From: Elusimicrobiota bacterium
GTDB lineage: Bacteria > Elusimicrobiota > Elusimicrobia > FEN-1173
Reading direction: 5' to 3'
Assembly (NCBI GenBank): GCA_016706425.1
Contig: JADJJR010000001.1
Coordinates: forward strand, 682,001 to 746,000
Length of the DNA stretch: 64,000 nucleotides
Shown: piece by piece, positions 22,901 to 30,419 of the stretch
How the letters are laid out: the number at the start of each line of letters is the position of its first letter
Position numbering within the stretch: the stretch's first letter is position 1
Position numbers and translations under genes: made by a program
The notes under the pieces: model-generated
Told to the model about the DNA's origin: nothing
The model's input: the letters and a program-made list of their open reading frames with translations, nothing else
Databases searched by the model: none

Positions 22901-24513
22901 TCAAATCGCGCGGGGCCGCCTCGTCCCCGGTGGATATCTACTTGAACGCCGCCTCCCCCGAAGCCATTCGCGAAGGGGTGGCCGGCGGCGCGGTGGGCGT
23001 GGGCCTGGTCCGGTTTGAGGATGTGTGGGGCGTGCGGACCCCGTTGACGGATTATGCGTTGGTTCTCACCCAGGACGAGATGGTCCCCGGCATGATTCGG
23101 CCCCTGGAGCCGCTTGTAAAAGCCGCCCTGGACGCAGATCTCCCCATCCATGTCCGAATGTTGGACGCTCAGGACGATAAATTGGATGGGCTGTTGGATG
23201 ATATTGAAGAACGCGGGTTGGATTTTTTGCTTCATCATCCCATTGGCCAACGGTTGGCGGTGGCTCAACTTATCGCGCTCGCCGAACTAAAAAATCGTTT
23301 TCCCGCGACCCGCTTGAGCGTTCTTTTCCCGGAGGTGAAATCCGTCCGAGACGTGGAGGAGATCTTTGAGCTCATCATGCAGGGCATGGTGGTCCGGCCG
23401 GGTCTGGCCGGGGCGTTAAAGCGCATTCCGGTGAGGCTGATGGTGGAGTCTCCTGTGCCGGACGAAGAATTTGTGCGAATGATTTCCATGGAGGGGGTGT
23501 CCGGGATAAGTTTCGGTTCCAATTCCTGGTTGGAGGCTTATTACGGCGTCAAGCGAGGCACACCGGAATCCCGGGAACACGAGACCCAGTTGAATTTGCC
23601 GCTCCTCTTCGACCTGCAACGATATATGGATCTGGTGAGCCGGGTGAACAGTGATCGGTCCCCGGAAACGGAATTGAGCGTGCATGTGTGCGGAAATTTC
23701 GCCGCCCGGGACGATGCCCTGGGGCTTTGGACGGGGCTGGCGCGACGTTATCCCAATGTGCCCTTGCGGTTGAGTGTGCCGCCCAAACAGGCCAGACGGA
23801 TAGGTTTTATTTTGCGCCATGTGCCGGAGGATTTTTCGATGAACTTGCTGGACGACCTATTAACCAAAGCGCGGACCTACAAGTCCATCGCTGACCGATC
23901 CGCCGAAACGGGCGCGGATGTGAATACCCTGGGGGGACAACGCTATGATCAGTTTCGACTCAACGCCTTGCATCACTTTGCCCAGCGGCGGGTTGAAGGG
24001 TTTTTGAATTGGATCACACTTTTGATTCGAACATCGCCGGACTTTCAACGGTTAAAAGACACGATTGAAAACGGTCAACCCCCCTCCCGTTCTCAGAACG
24101 GGGCCGACGGGAGGTGGTTGCCGGCTTTCATCCCTGTGGGCGTGGGGATGGGGGAGGGCGCCGGGATATGGGAGAAAACGGCCCCTCTCTGGTCCGTTCC
24201 GGATGCGATGCTGTGGGGGATGGGATTGCTTTTTGCCGTGGGTCTGGCCGCGGTCTATGGAATCCAGCGGGGGGGCGGGGTCAAAGGGCTTTTGTTAAGC
24301 GTCAATCCATGGGCTCGACCCTCTCTGTGGACGAAGGGACTTGGGTTAAGAGGGGGAGATAAGACGGAAGATGGCTCCACCGCGCCCGCCACGACGTCAT
24401 GGAGCGGCGCGACGGCGTTGGACCCTCTCCTGTTGGAGGACCCGCGGTCCCCCCTGGAGGAGTCGCTGGAGCGTTTTCGACTGATGCGCGCGGCCTTGAA
24501 CAGGTCCGCGTGA
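19963..24513 (+). CDS. Giant fusion: ChaN/Tiki-like domain plus a PEP-utilising (PTS Enzyme I-like) TIM barrel
   Basis: A 1516-residue paralogue of the preceding giant protein. A signal sequence (residues ~10-31) is followed by WVIHIQDIHGNRSAQMH near 111 and VLVAGGFHTDGLTRLW near 486, the same split motif as in the neighbour. A hydrophobic segment lies near 650-690. Residues ~990-1290 follow the order of motifs of the Enzyme I/PPDK TIM barrel: GVGLVRFE, PIHVRMLDAQDDK, LSVLFPEVKS, RLMVESPV, GISFGSN, YYGVKRG, SVHVCGN and a final LRLSVPP. The active-site Cys and several Arg, Glu and Asn positions seem kept; the Asp after Asn and the Glu after CG are not. No phosphohistidine domain is visible. 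A last membrane helix lies near 1410-1430. The role is unknown. An ATG at 19972 is an alternative start. Confidence 0.7.
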   Translation: MPGMRTQRKRFIVSVGMSILLTAQGVLTHAAEGAFWRDRRSARAVLMNSPAVATGSSAWAEERPHPSVQTARVVLNHSVLVSPQTQDILADLAGPHATVSDIRVARRPGAPWVIHIQDIHGNRSAQMHIARLLDRLSGAGLTWVGVEGAEGPFDLGGFRDWPDRSLTRAIADSFLHEGFLTGVEHAAITLSPPIRLWGVERDALYQANVDALLRVDGPVRRLRGQINSWKSALEAHKPRVYGPALSRWDRARRACQGGDMGYGAYARVLAGLLNEDFKDLPHMAALARAAVMESRLDPGAARAEAERMAQSLGRALDRASMLRWARLAAEHRAGRLNGKVFREMTAPLMAAAGLSWREFPSLSTGFEYNGLAESLDRRALLREMARAEERVRTRLPRTEGERRLARIDHDVDLAERMVCHRLRLEDWEQYLARRLMIGRWETANFSGAGWREEDLEEVEQFYRLALERNDEFVKNIRGMAPSISVLVAGGFHTDGLTRLWRDQGVSYVVLTPHAVVDGVNEDPARSLFSRDPLPLDRLFTADRISLAPRPLLSPSPFVEKHRSLLRTLYSMIQIWMARRSAIDEAPGGDAAWEDVHWEEPALHMTRGGVEYQLEPAGKQEKASLELQIRNQRLAFSVVSHAAATATGRWGPGAKITLFASLAFLSMPAWAATTPLGGWMMWPALIFAWPMRIVLPWVENVWRTWTRADVIVGDPGGFRVTSGPAVLWTESALAGRVGNPFRLMAFTVGDVDWNRWWSHLDDIRALLEGVAGSPKIQSLLTGLNEFSREPLFPQRAGKRLVVRALNRLVADRNLWQRLPIEFERLNMEARDILERVREVGAGGVPSRAMFALNRRLLLEFFGPALIPGRIHIVLFDGLLHSEHFRQLHRIHPFAEAFVSSEGSPNQHSILGMLSRWPRLMAVTGAGDLHALWAHRRGEVRSAIVDESGLVVVNPTPDQDRWARRLGLDRDTMNAAAGLTEFKSRGAASSPVDIYLNAASPEAIREGVAGGAVGVGLVRFEDVWGVRTPLTDYALVLTQDEMVPGMIRPLEPLVKAALDADLPIHVRMLDAQDDKLDGLLDDIEERGLDFLLHHPIGQRLAVAQLIALAELKNRFPATRLSVLFPEVKSVRDVEEIFELIMQGMVVRPGLAGALKRIPVRLMVESPVPDEEFVRMISMEGVSGISFGSNSWLEAYYGVKRGTPESREHETQLNLPLLFDLQRYMDLVSRVNSDRSPETELSVHVCGNFAARDDALGLWTGLARRYPNVPLRLSVPPKQARRIGFILRHVPEDFSMNLLDDLLTKARTYKSIADRSAETGADVNTLGGQRYDQFRLNALHHFAQRRVEGFLNWITLLIRTSPDFQRLKDTIENGQPPSRSQNGADGRWLPAFIPVGVGMGEGAGIWEKTAPLWSVPDAMLWGMGLLFAVGLAAVYGIQRGGGVKGLLLSVNPWARPSLWTKGLGLRGGDKTEDGSTAPATTSWSGATALDPLLLEDPRSPLEESLERFRLMRAALNRSA

Positions 24514-24549
24514 TTTAAAAGTGGCGCCAACCCGGAGAGGGATGCTGTT

Positions 24550-24756
24550 ATGCCCCGTCGCCTTTTAACGGAATGCTGGCGTCCCGCCCCCGCCTTTGGG
24601 AGACCAACACCGTGCGCGATCGATGAAATGGGGTGTCCCCCCTGTGGAACGATTTGGAAGGAGGCGTTGTTGCTGTGTCCCCATTGTCTCGGTTGTTTAG
24701 TTAAAGATCGTTTAATGACGAAAGATATCTATCATGATGTCGCTGGAAAATTGTGA
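24550..24756 (+). CDS. Possible small Cys-rich protein
   Basis: A 68-residue frame with a GGAGAGG-like site about seven bases before its ATG. It carries CPPC at residues 29-32 and CPHCLGC at 43-49, a spacing compatible with a small zinc ribbon. It lies in the decayed stretch between the second giant gene and ppx, and overlaps the remnant that follows. It could be chance or part of the decayed duplicate, so confidence is low. Confidence 0.3.
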   Translation: MPRRLLTECWRPAPAFGRPTPCAIDEMGCPPCGTIWKEALLLCPHCLGCLVKDRLMTKDIYHDVAGKL

Positions 24757-24871
24757 TTCCATTTGGATTGGGTGGGGGGAATTGAAAGCGGTGGATCTTC
24801 TGGACCTCGCCCGGCGGGCGCTCAAGGCCGCGCGGGTCGTGGCCCCCAGCGCCCGACCGAATCCGCTATAA
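24734..24871 (+). pseudogene. Remnant of the giant-gene C-terminus before ppx
   Basis: This short frame encodes GELKAVDLLDLARRALKAAR and VVAPSA, nearly the same as the last ~25 residues of the 2553-residue protein (GELMAVDLLDLARRALKAAR, VVATSA). It is not joined to the 1516-residue gene. It is the other half of the duplication scar: a giant-gene tail left directly before the intact ppx. Confidence 0.75.
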
Positions 24872-24970
24872 TCCCGTCGAGAACATGCGACTCGCCTTGA
24901 TTGATTTGGGCACCAACGCGGTGCGTTTCGATGTCGTCGACCTCGGTCCCGGGGGCGAGGCCCGCCGCTT
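24757..24970. repeat. Right copy of the ~200-bp direct repeat (giant-gene tail, ppx promoter and ppx 5' end)
   Basis: Same content as the copy at 19504-19720. The two copies bracket a ~5.2-kb unit that contains the second giant gene, as expected after tandem duplication with one endpoint inside ppx. Confidence 0.85.
24867..24872 (+). promoter_or_regulatory. -10 element of ppx, near-leaderless transcript
   Basis: A perfect TATAAT ends 12 bases before the ppx ATG. Transcription would begin ~5 bases before the start codon, so the mRNA would be nearly leaderless. No ribosome site is visible. No convincing -35 element is seen. Confidence 0.5.
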
Positions 24971-26402
24971 GCACCGCGAACGGTTGGCCGTGCGGCTGGG
25001 GGAGGGGGTTTTTCAAACCGGACGCCTCGGTCGCGCCGCCATGAACCGCGCGCTGGCGGCTTTTGAAAGTTTCCAAAAAACCATCCGGGACCTGGGGGTG
25101 GAGCGCGTCACGGCTTTCGGCACCAGCGCCCTGCGGGATTCCGCCAACAGCGACATTTTCCTGGCGACGATCAAGCGGCGGACCGGCATCGACGTCCGCG
25201 TGATCTCCGGTCAAGAGGAAGCGCGGCTCATCGCCCAGGGCATCCTCGCCCACGAGGAACGCGACGCGCGCGACCGGGTCGCCCTGGTGGACATCGGCGG
25301 CGGCAGTGTCGAAGTGACCCTTTGCCGGGGCCGACGCATTCTCCGCTCCACAAGTTTTAAATTGGGCGTGGCCCGGCTTCAGCAGGTTTTTCTCAAAACG
25401 GTTCCCCCGGCCCGCGCCGGCGGCGAGAACGCTCCCCTCGTCAAATTGCGGCGGCACATCCGCAGCCTGCTCGCCGAAGGGGCTCCCCGGGGCGGTTGGC
25501 CCCGGGCCGCCCGGGTCATCGGTTCGGCGGGCACGGTGCGCGCCCTGGACCGCGTCCACCGAGCGGACGGCGGATCGGTCCTTGACGCCGAGGCCCTCCG
25601 CCGTTGGGCGGACCGGTTCGCCCGTCTCGGCCGCGTGGGGCTGGCCCGCGTCCCCGCCATGGATCCCAAACGGATCGACACCATCCTCGCGGGGGCGGTC
25701 GTTCTGGAGGAAATTGTGCGAGCCGTCCGGGCCGACCGTGTCGAAACGACCGATTTCGCCCTCCGGGACGGCATGCTGGAAGAGGAGGCCCGGGCCATTC
25801 GCGGGGCGGGGTCGGCCCTCGATTTCCACCTGAAGGATGTTTTCGAGCGGGCGGTCCGGTGGGGTTTGCCGTCCCGGCATCTCCGTCATGTGGAGTCCTT
25901 CGCGCGGGCCCTTTTCGACCGTTTGGCGCCTTTGCACCGATTGGCCCGGCCCTGGCGGGATTATTTGGTGGCCGCGGCGTGGGTTCAAGACGCGGGCGAG
26001 GCCGTCAGTCCGGTCCACCACGAGCGGCATTCCTATTACATGGTCAAGAACGGCGACTTGCCGGGACTGGATCCCTGGGAACGGGAATTCATCGGGCAAT
26101 TGGTCCTCTGGCACAAGGGGGGAAAGTTGGATCGCAAAGAAATCCCCCTGGAGGAGACGGTCCGGCGATCGGCGTTTTTCAAGCTTTTGGCGTTGCTGCG
26201 TATTGTGGACGCCCTGGAGAAATCCCGGGCTCACCTGGTCGTGCTTCGTGCGGTCCGACGGGAACGGGGCCGGGTCCGCTTGGATTTGGGGGGAGAACAA
26301 TCCGCCGTGGATTTGGCGGTTCTGCGCGTGGAACAGAAAAAAGAGCTCTTCGAAAAGATCTTCGGCCTTTCCCTCATCGCCCGGTCCGGACGAGCGCGGT
26401 AA
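24885..26402 (+). CDS. ppx: Exopolyphosphatase / pppGpp phosphohydrolase (Ppx/GppA)
   Basis: This 505-residue enzyme removes terminal phosphate from polyphosphate or pppGpp. The N-terminal ASKHA fold shows phosphate loop 1 (ALIDLGTNAVRFDVVD), GTSALRDSANSDIFL, ISGQEEARLIAQGI and phosphate loop 2 (ALVDIGGGSVEVTL), then GSAGTVRALDRVHR. The C-terminal part is the HD-like domain seen in longer Ppx proteins, but the HD pair appears as QD (AAWVQDAGE), followed by HHERHSYYMVKNGDLPG. The metal site of that domain may therefore be lost. It is the first gene of the polyphosphate/phosphate locus and converges on sixA, overlapping it by 29 bases. Confidence 0.93.
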   Translation: MRLALIDLGTNAVRFDVVDLGPGGEARRLHRERLAVRLGEGVFQTGRLGRAAMNRALAAFESFQKTIRDLGVERVTAFGTSALRDSANSDIFLATIKRRTGIDVRVISGQEEARLIAQGILAHEERDARDRVALVDIGGGSVEVTLCRGRRILRSTSFKLGVARLQQVFLKTVPPARAGGENAPLVKLRRHIRSLLAEGAPRGGWPRAARVIGSAGTVRALDRVHRADGGSVLDAEALRRWADRFARLGRVGLARVPAMDPKRIDTILAGAVVLEEIVRAVRADRVETTDFALRDGMLEEEARAIRGAGSALDFHLKDVFERAVRWGLPSRHLRHVESFARALFDRLAPLHRLARPWRDYLVAAAWVQDAGEAVSPVHHERHSYYMVKNGDLPGLDPWEREFIGQLVLWHKGGKLDRKEIPLEETVRRSAFFKLLALLRIVDALEKSRAHLVVLRAVRRERGRVRLDLGGEQSAVDLAVLRVEQKKELFEKIFGLSLIARSGRAR

Positions 26403-26853
26403 GGGGGGAGGGGTTCCCCGGTTCGATCCACGCCCAACCGCCCTTGGCGAAGCGGGCCCGGGCGCCGGTTAAAATCCGCAGGGCCAGGGGCGCCCAATCC
26501 CCGTGCGTCGAAAGGACGACCAACCGCCCCGGTCGCCGAGGGAACCCCCGCAGGAAGCCCGCCACCCGGGCTCGGAATTCCAACGCGGTCTCGTCCGGGT
26601 CCCGTTCCCTCAAATCGGCATTCGTCTGAACCGTCCGGCCCAGCCGTTTCGCGAGAGGGGCCAGTGTCTCCACGCAGCGCCGTTTGGGGCTGGACAGAAA
26701 GCGTGGGCGGGCGTCCGGCCCGAATTCCCGTAGGAAATCCTTTCGAAACCGTTTCGCTTGCTTTTTTCCCTTCCCACTCAGACCATTGTCCGCCGCGGGG
26801 TTTTTTAAAGATCGGTGGGCGTGCCGGAGCAGGATCAGGTTACGTTGAGGCAC
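26374..26853 (-). CDS. sixA: SixA-like phosphohistidine phosphatase
   Basis: This 159-residue protein belongs to the histidine phosphatase superfamily and resembles the compact SixA type. Catalytic motif LILLRHAHRS (His11, with RHA in place of the usual RHG), FLSSPKRRCVETL, a conserved Glu region (RERDPDETALEF) and the second His in VVLSTHGDW are present. SixA enzymes remove phosphate from phosphohistidine. Its start overlaps the end of ppk by 14 bases, so the two are co-translated. A sixA-like gene beside ppk1 recurs in several phyla, but whether it acts on PPK phosphohistidine is not established. Confidence 0.85.
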   Translation of the reverse strand: MPQRNLILLRHAHRSLKNPAADNGLSGKGKKQAKRFRKDFLREFGPDARPRFLSSPKRRCVETLAPLAKRLGRTVQTNADLRERDPDETALEFRARVAGFLRGFPRRPGRLVVLSTHGDWAPLALRILTGARARFAKGGWAWIEPGNPSPLTALVRTGR

Positions 26854-28936
26854 CGGCGGGGTTCCATTGGAGCGGTGTGCCGTGGTATCCGCGGCGGGCC
26901 ATGTCCTCGAAAAAAAATTGCGCGCGCACGCCGTTGGGGCCGGAGGGCCTTTTGCGCCACGTTCCCTGGGGGGTGAGCTCCCGCGCTTTCACGGTGTCGG
27001 CCAGGTAAGTGGGAATCACGACCTCCCGCAGGAACCGCCGCAGACGATCGTCCAACACGGGAAAGGCGATTTCCAAACGGGAGAAGAAATTGCGCGGCAT
27101 CCAATCCGCGCTCGACAGATACAACCGGTCCGCGTGACCGAAATAATAAATGCGGCTGTGTTCCAGGTAGCGATCGACGATCGACCGCACGCGGATGTTG
27201 TCGCTGAGCCCCTTCACCCCCGGGATGAGCGAACAGGCCCCGCGCACCATCAAATCGATTTTGACCCCCGCCTGCGAGGCGCGGTAAAGGCTTTCAATGA
27301 GCCCCTCGTCCACGAGCGCGTTCACCTTGGCGAAGAGCGCCGCCGGGCGCCCCGCCCGGGCGGCGGCCGTTTCGTTTTCGATCAATTGCAACATCAGCCG
27401 GTGCAGGCGCGCCGGCGCGGGGACCAGTGTCTTGAAACCGGCGGGTGTTTCGCCGCGATGGAGGGCATCGAAAAAGAGGCGGGCGTCCTCCCCCAATTCC
27501 GGCCGGGCGCTCAACACCGCCAGGTCCTCGTAGGCGCGGGCGGTCGCGGCGTTGTAGTTGCCTGTCGACAAATGGCTGTACAAACGTTCCCCGTCCTCCT
27601 CGCGGCGGGTCACCAGCGCGATCTTGGCGTGGACTTTGAGGCGGTTCAGGCCGAAGGCGACGTCCACTTTTTCCCGGCGCAGTTCCTCGGCCAGCCGCAG
27701 GTTGTTCATCTCATCGAAACGCGCGCGCAGTTCGATGACCACCCGGACTTTTTTCCCCGCCCGCGCGGCCGCCTTGAGCGCCGCGACCACCGGGGACAGC
27801 GCGTCCATACGGTAGACGGTTTGTTGGATCGAAGTCACGCGCGGGTCGGCGGCCGCCGCCCGGATGAAGTTGACGTACCCCTCGAAACTCTCGTAGGGGT
27901 GGTGCAGGAGGATGTCCCGGTTTTTCAATTCCGCGAAAATGCGCTCGGGCGACGCGAGGGAGGTCAACAGGAAGGGTGTCGGGACGGGGAGGGAGAGGTC
28001 GGGGTCCTGTCGGAGGCGTTCCGGCAAACGCCCCAGGACGGACCAGAGTCCCGACAAGAAGAGACTGCCGGGAGCGGGGTGGACCTGACGCGGCGAGAGG
28101 CGCAGGGCGGCCACGCAGTGGTCCAATAGGTCCCGGGGGGTCTCCCCTTCGTATTGCAGGCGGACCGGGCGACCCCGGTCCCGCGATCCGACCCCCGAAC
28201 GGATGATGTCGGGCACGGCGGAGGGGTCCTCCTCCGAGAGTTCCACGGGAATGTCCCCGTCGCGCGTGAGGCGCAACAGGGTCGGCCCGTCTTTTAATCG
28301 AAAAGCCTCCGCCGCGTGGGTCAACAGGAGATCGTCCAAAAAGAAAACCCGGACGACGCCGTCCTCCCCTTCGTGGAGATGGACCGGCGCCAATCGACGC
28401 GAGACGGCGACCCAAAGGCCGGAGGGAAACACCAGGGCGCTTTTCAAATTTTCCAGACCGCCCAATCGGCTGGGGCGGAACGGTTCGGGCGGGGGGAGGT
28501 GGGGGAGGATCTCCCGGTGGAAGAGGTCCCGCCCTTGGAGGAATTCCGGCGTGTTGGCTCCGGCCCGCCGGATGAGCCGCAGTCCCTTGGCGTCCAAGGC
28601 CCCCGCCAGCAGGTCGAAGGTCTCCGCTTGTTTGGCGGCGAAGGCGGTGACCATTTCCAGCAACGCGTCCCGCGTCCGCAGCAGGTGCCGCGCGGCCCGC
28701 CGGTTCTTCTGACCGCGGATGGACCGGTCCAGGGAAGCGTAGCGGATCATGAAAAATTCATCGAGGTTGGAGGAGGTGATCGCGAGGAACTTGAGCCGTT
28801 CCAGGAGAGGGTTCGAGCTGGTGCGCGCCTCGGCGAGCACGCGCTCGTTGAATTGGAGGGTCCCCAGATCCCGCTGGATGAAGGGGCGCCCGGGCGAACT
28901 CAACAGATGGGGAAGCGTGGGGAGAAAGCGCGGCAC
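26840..28936 (-). CDS. ppk: Polyphosphate kinase 1
   Basis: This 698-residue enzyme polymerises the gamma phosphate of ATP into polyphosphate through a phosphohistidine intermediate. Four-domain PPK1 layout: an N domain beginning with QRDLGTLQFNERVLAEA, a head domain, and two PLD-like C domains. The autophosphorylated His lies in GLNRLKVHAKIALV, followed by YSHLSTGNYN. The second PLD-like domain shows MVRGACSLIPGVKGLS and RIYYFGHAD. It follows phoU by 14 bases on the same strand, at the end of a pst-phoU-ppk-sixA operon, so it is likely induced under phosphate limitation with the transporter. Confidence 0.97.
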   Translation of the reverse strand: MPRFLPTLPHLLSSPGRPFIQRDLGTLQFNERVLAEARTSSNPLLERLKFLAITSSNLDEFFMIRYASLDRSIRGQKNRRAARHLLRTRDALLEMVTAFAAKQAETFDLLAGALDAKGLRLIRRAGANTPEFLQGRDLFHREILPHLPPPEPFRPSRLGGLENLKSALVFPSGLWVAVSRRLAPVHLHEGEDGVVRVFFLDDLLLTHAAEAFRLKDGPTLLRLTRDGDIPVELSEEDPSAVPDIIRSGVGSRDRGRPVRLQYEGETPRDLLDHCVAALRLSPRQVHPAPGSLFLSGLWSVLGRLPERLRQDPDLSLPVPTPFLLTSLASPERIFAELKNRDILLHHPYESFEGYVNFIRAAAADPRVTSIQQTVYRMDALSPVVAALKAAARAGKKVRVVIELRARFDEMNNLRLAEELRREKVDVAFGLNRLKVHAKIALVTRREEDGERLYSHLSTGNYNAATARAYEDLAVLSARPELGEDARLFFDALHRGETPAGFKTLVPAPARLHRLMLQLIENETAAARAGRPAALFAKVNALVDEGLIESLYRASQAGVKIDLMVRGACSLIPGVKGLSDNIRVRSIVDRYLEHSRIYYFGHADRLYLSSADWMPRNFFSRLEIAFPVLDDRLRRFLREVVIPTYLADTVKARELTPQGTWRKRPSGPNGVRAQFFFEDMARRGYHGTPLQWNPAGAST

Positions 28937-28950
28937 AGGGCCCCCCGGCC

Positions 28951-29625
28951 TTAAGAGACCGCCGCGTCCTCTTGGTGGCGAATGTCCTTGCCCAGGACCA
29001 TGAACACCACGTCTTCGGCGATGTTGGTGGCGTGGTCGCCGATGCGCTCCATGTTTTTGGACAAAAGGATCAATTCGACGAAGGCCTCCGAACGCGGTGG
29101 ATCGGAGCGGATGAGGGAAATAAGGTCCTTCAGCGCTTGCGCCTTGAGCCGGTCTTCCTCGGCGTCCTCGGCCAGCACGCGTTGGGCCAGATCCACATCG
29201 CGGGTGGCGTAGGCCTCGAGGCTGTGGCGCAACATCCTTTGCGCGACTTCGGCCATGTTTTGCACCATGGCGATTTGGGGCACCGGCGGCTCCTTGAAAA
29301 GGTGATAAAAGGCGGTTTGGGAGGCGTTGACCGCCATGTCGGCGATGCGCTCGAGGTCGTTGTTGATCTTCATGGCGGCGGCCAAAAAGCGGAGGTCCCC
29401 GGCCATGGGTTGGTGCAGGGCGATGAGCTTGATGGCGATGTCGTCGATCTCGATGTGGAAGCGGTTGGCCTCCTCCTCGTGTCGAAACACCTCCTGCGTC
29501 AGCTCCGGATTGCGGTCGATGAGGGCCTTCACCGCTTTTTGGATCATCGTTTCGCAGAGGGCGCCCATGGCCAACAGGCGCCGGTCCAGGTCCTTTAAAT
29601 CTCCGTCAAAATGTCGCTCGCTCAT
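28951..29625 (-). CDS. phoU: Phosphate signalling protein PhoU
   Basis: A 224-residue cytoplasmic protein made of two three-helix PhoU repeats. Each repeat has a metal-binding E/D-rich motif: DDIAIKLIALHQPMAGDLRF with ERIADMAVNA, and RSEAFVELILLSKNMERIGD with HATNIAEDVVF. PhoU links the Pst transporter to PhoR and holds the Pho regulon off when phosphate is plentiful. Start chosen at the ATG at 29625, which overlaps the pstB stop (ATGA) and follows GGGGAGA. The longer frame upstream is antisense-free but out of frame with pstB. Confidence 0.97.
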   Translation of the reverse strand: MSERHFDGDLKDLDRRLLAMGALCETMIQKAVKALIDRNPELTQEVFRHEEEANRFHIEIDDIAIKLIALHQPMAGDLRFLAAAMKINNDLERIADMAVNASQTAFYHLFKEPPVPQIAMVQNMAEVAQRMLRHSLEAYATRDVDLAQRVLAEDAEEDRLKAQALKDLISLIRSDPPRSEAFVELILLSKNMERIGDHATNIAEDVVFMVLGKDIRHQEDAAVS

Positions 29626-30419
29626 CCGAATCTCCCCGTGATGTAATCCTCGGTCAATTTGTTGGAAGGGTTGGTGAAAACCCGCTCGGTCCGGTTGAAC
29701 TCCGCCAATTCGCCCAGGTACATGAAGCCCGTGAAATCCGACACCCGCGCGGCCTGCTGCATGTTGTGGGTGACGATGAGGATGGTCACGCGCTGTTTGA
29801 GCTCGGCCACCAGTTCCTCCACCTTGCCGGTGGCGATGGGGTCCAGGGCGCTGGTGGGCTCGTCGAACAGGATGATCTCCGGGTCGGTCACGAGCGCGCG
29901 CGCGATGCACAGGCGCTGTTGCTGTCCGCCGGAAAGGTTGCCGCCCAGGGAGTGCAGGCGGTCTTTCACCTCATCGAAAAGGGCCGCCCCGCGCAGGGCG
30001 CGCTCCACCCGCTCTTTGACCTCCGATTTTTTCACGTTCCCCCGAACCTTCAGGCCATAGGCGACGTTTTCAAAAATCGTCTTGGGGAACGGGTTTGCCT
30101 TTTGGAACACCATGCTGATGCGCATGCGGACCTCGATGGGGTCGATGACCGGGTCGAGGATGTTGGTGTTCTCGGGGGAAAGCCGAATGGCCCCGTCGTA
30201 GCGGTTCCCCGGGTAGAGGTCGTGCATCCGGTTGAAACAGCGCAGCAGTGTTGTCTTGCCGCAGCCCGAGGGGCCGATGAGCGCGGTGACTTTTTTTTCG
30301 GGGACAGAGAGCGTCACCGATTTAAGCACTTGGTGAGCTCCGTAATAAAAACTCAGTCGGTCGACTTCGGCTTTGATGGCCAGGCCGGACGTCGGGGGAG
30401 CGGTGAGGGTGTCTACCAT
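29622..30419 (-). CDS. pstB: Phosphate ABC transporter ATP-binding protein
   Basis: This 265-residue ATPase powers phosphate import. Walker A is GPSGCGKTT, the signature is LSGGQQQRLCIARAL, Walker B is ILFDEPTSALDP, and the switch His is in LIVTHNMQQA. The PstB-specific FNRMHDLYPG and QKANPFPKTIFENVAYG are clear. The ATG at 30419 was chosen because it overlaps the pstA stop by 7 bases and the protein then has normal PstB length. Confidence 0.98.
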   Translation of the reverse strand: MVDTLTAPPTSGLAIKAEVDRLSFYYGAHQVLKSVTLSVPEKKVTALIGPSGCGKTTLLRCFNRMHDLYPGNRYDGAIRLSPENTNILDPVIDPIEVRMRISMVFQKANPFPKTIFENVAYGLKVRGNVKKSEVKERVERALRGAALFDEVKDRLHSLGGNLSGGQQQRLCIARALVTDPEIILFDEPTSALDPIATGKVEELVAELKQRVTILIVTHNMQQAARVSDFTGFMYLGELAEFNRTERVFTNPSNKLTEDYITGRFG

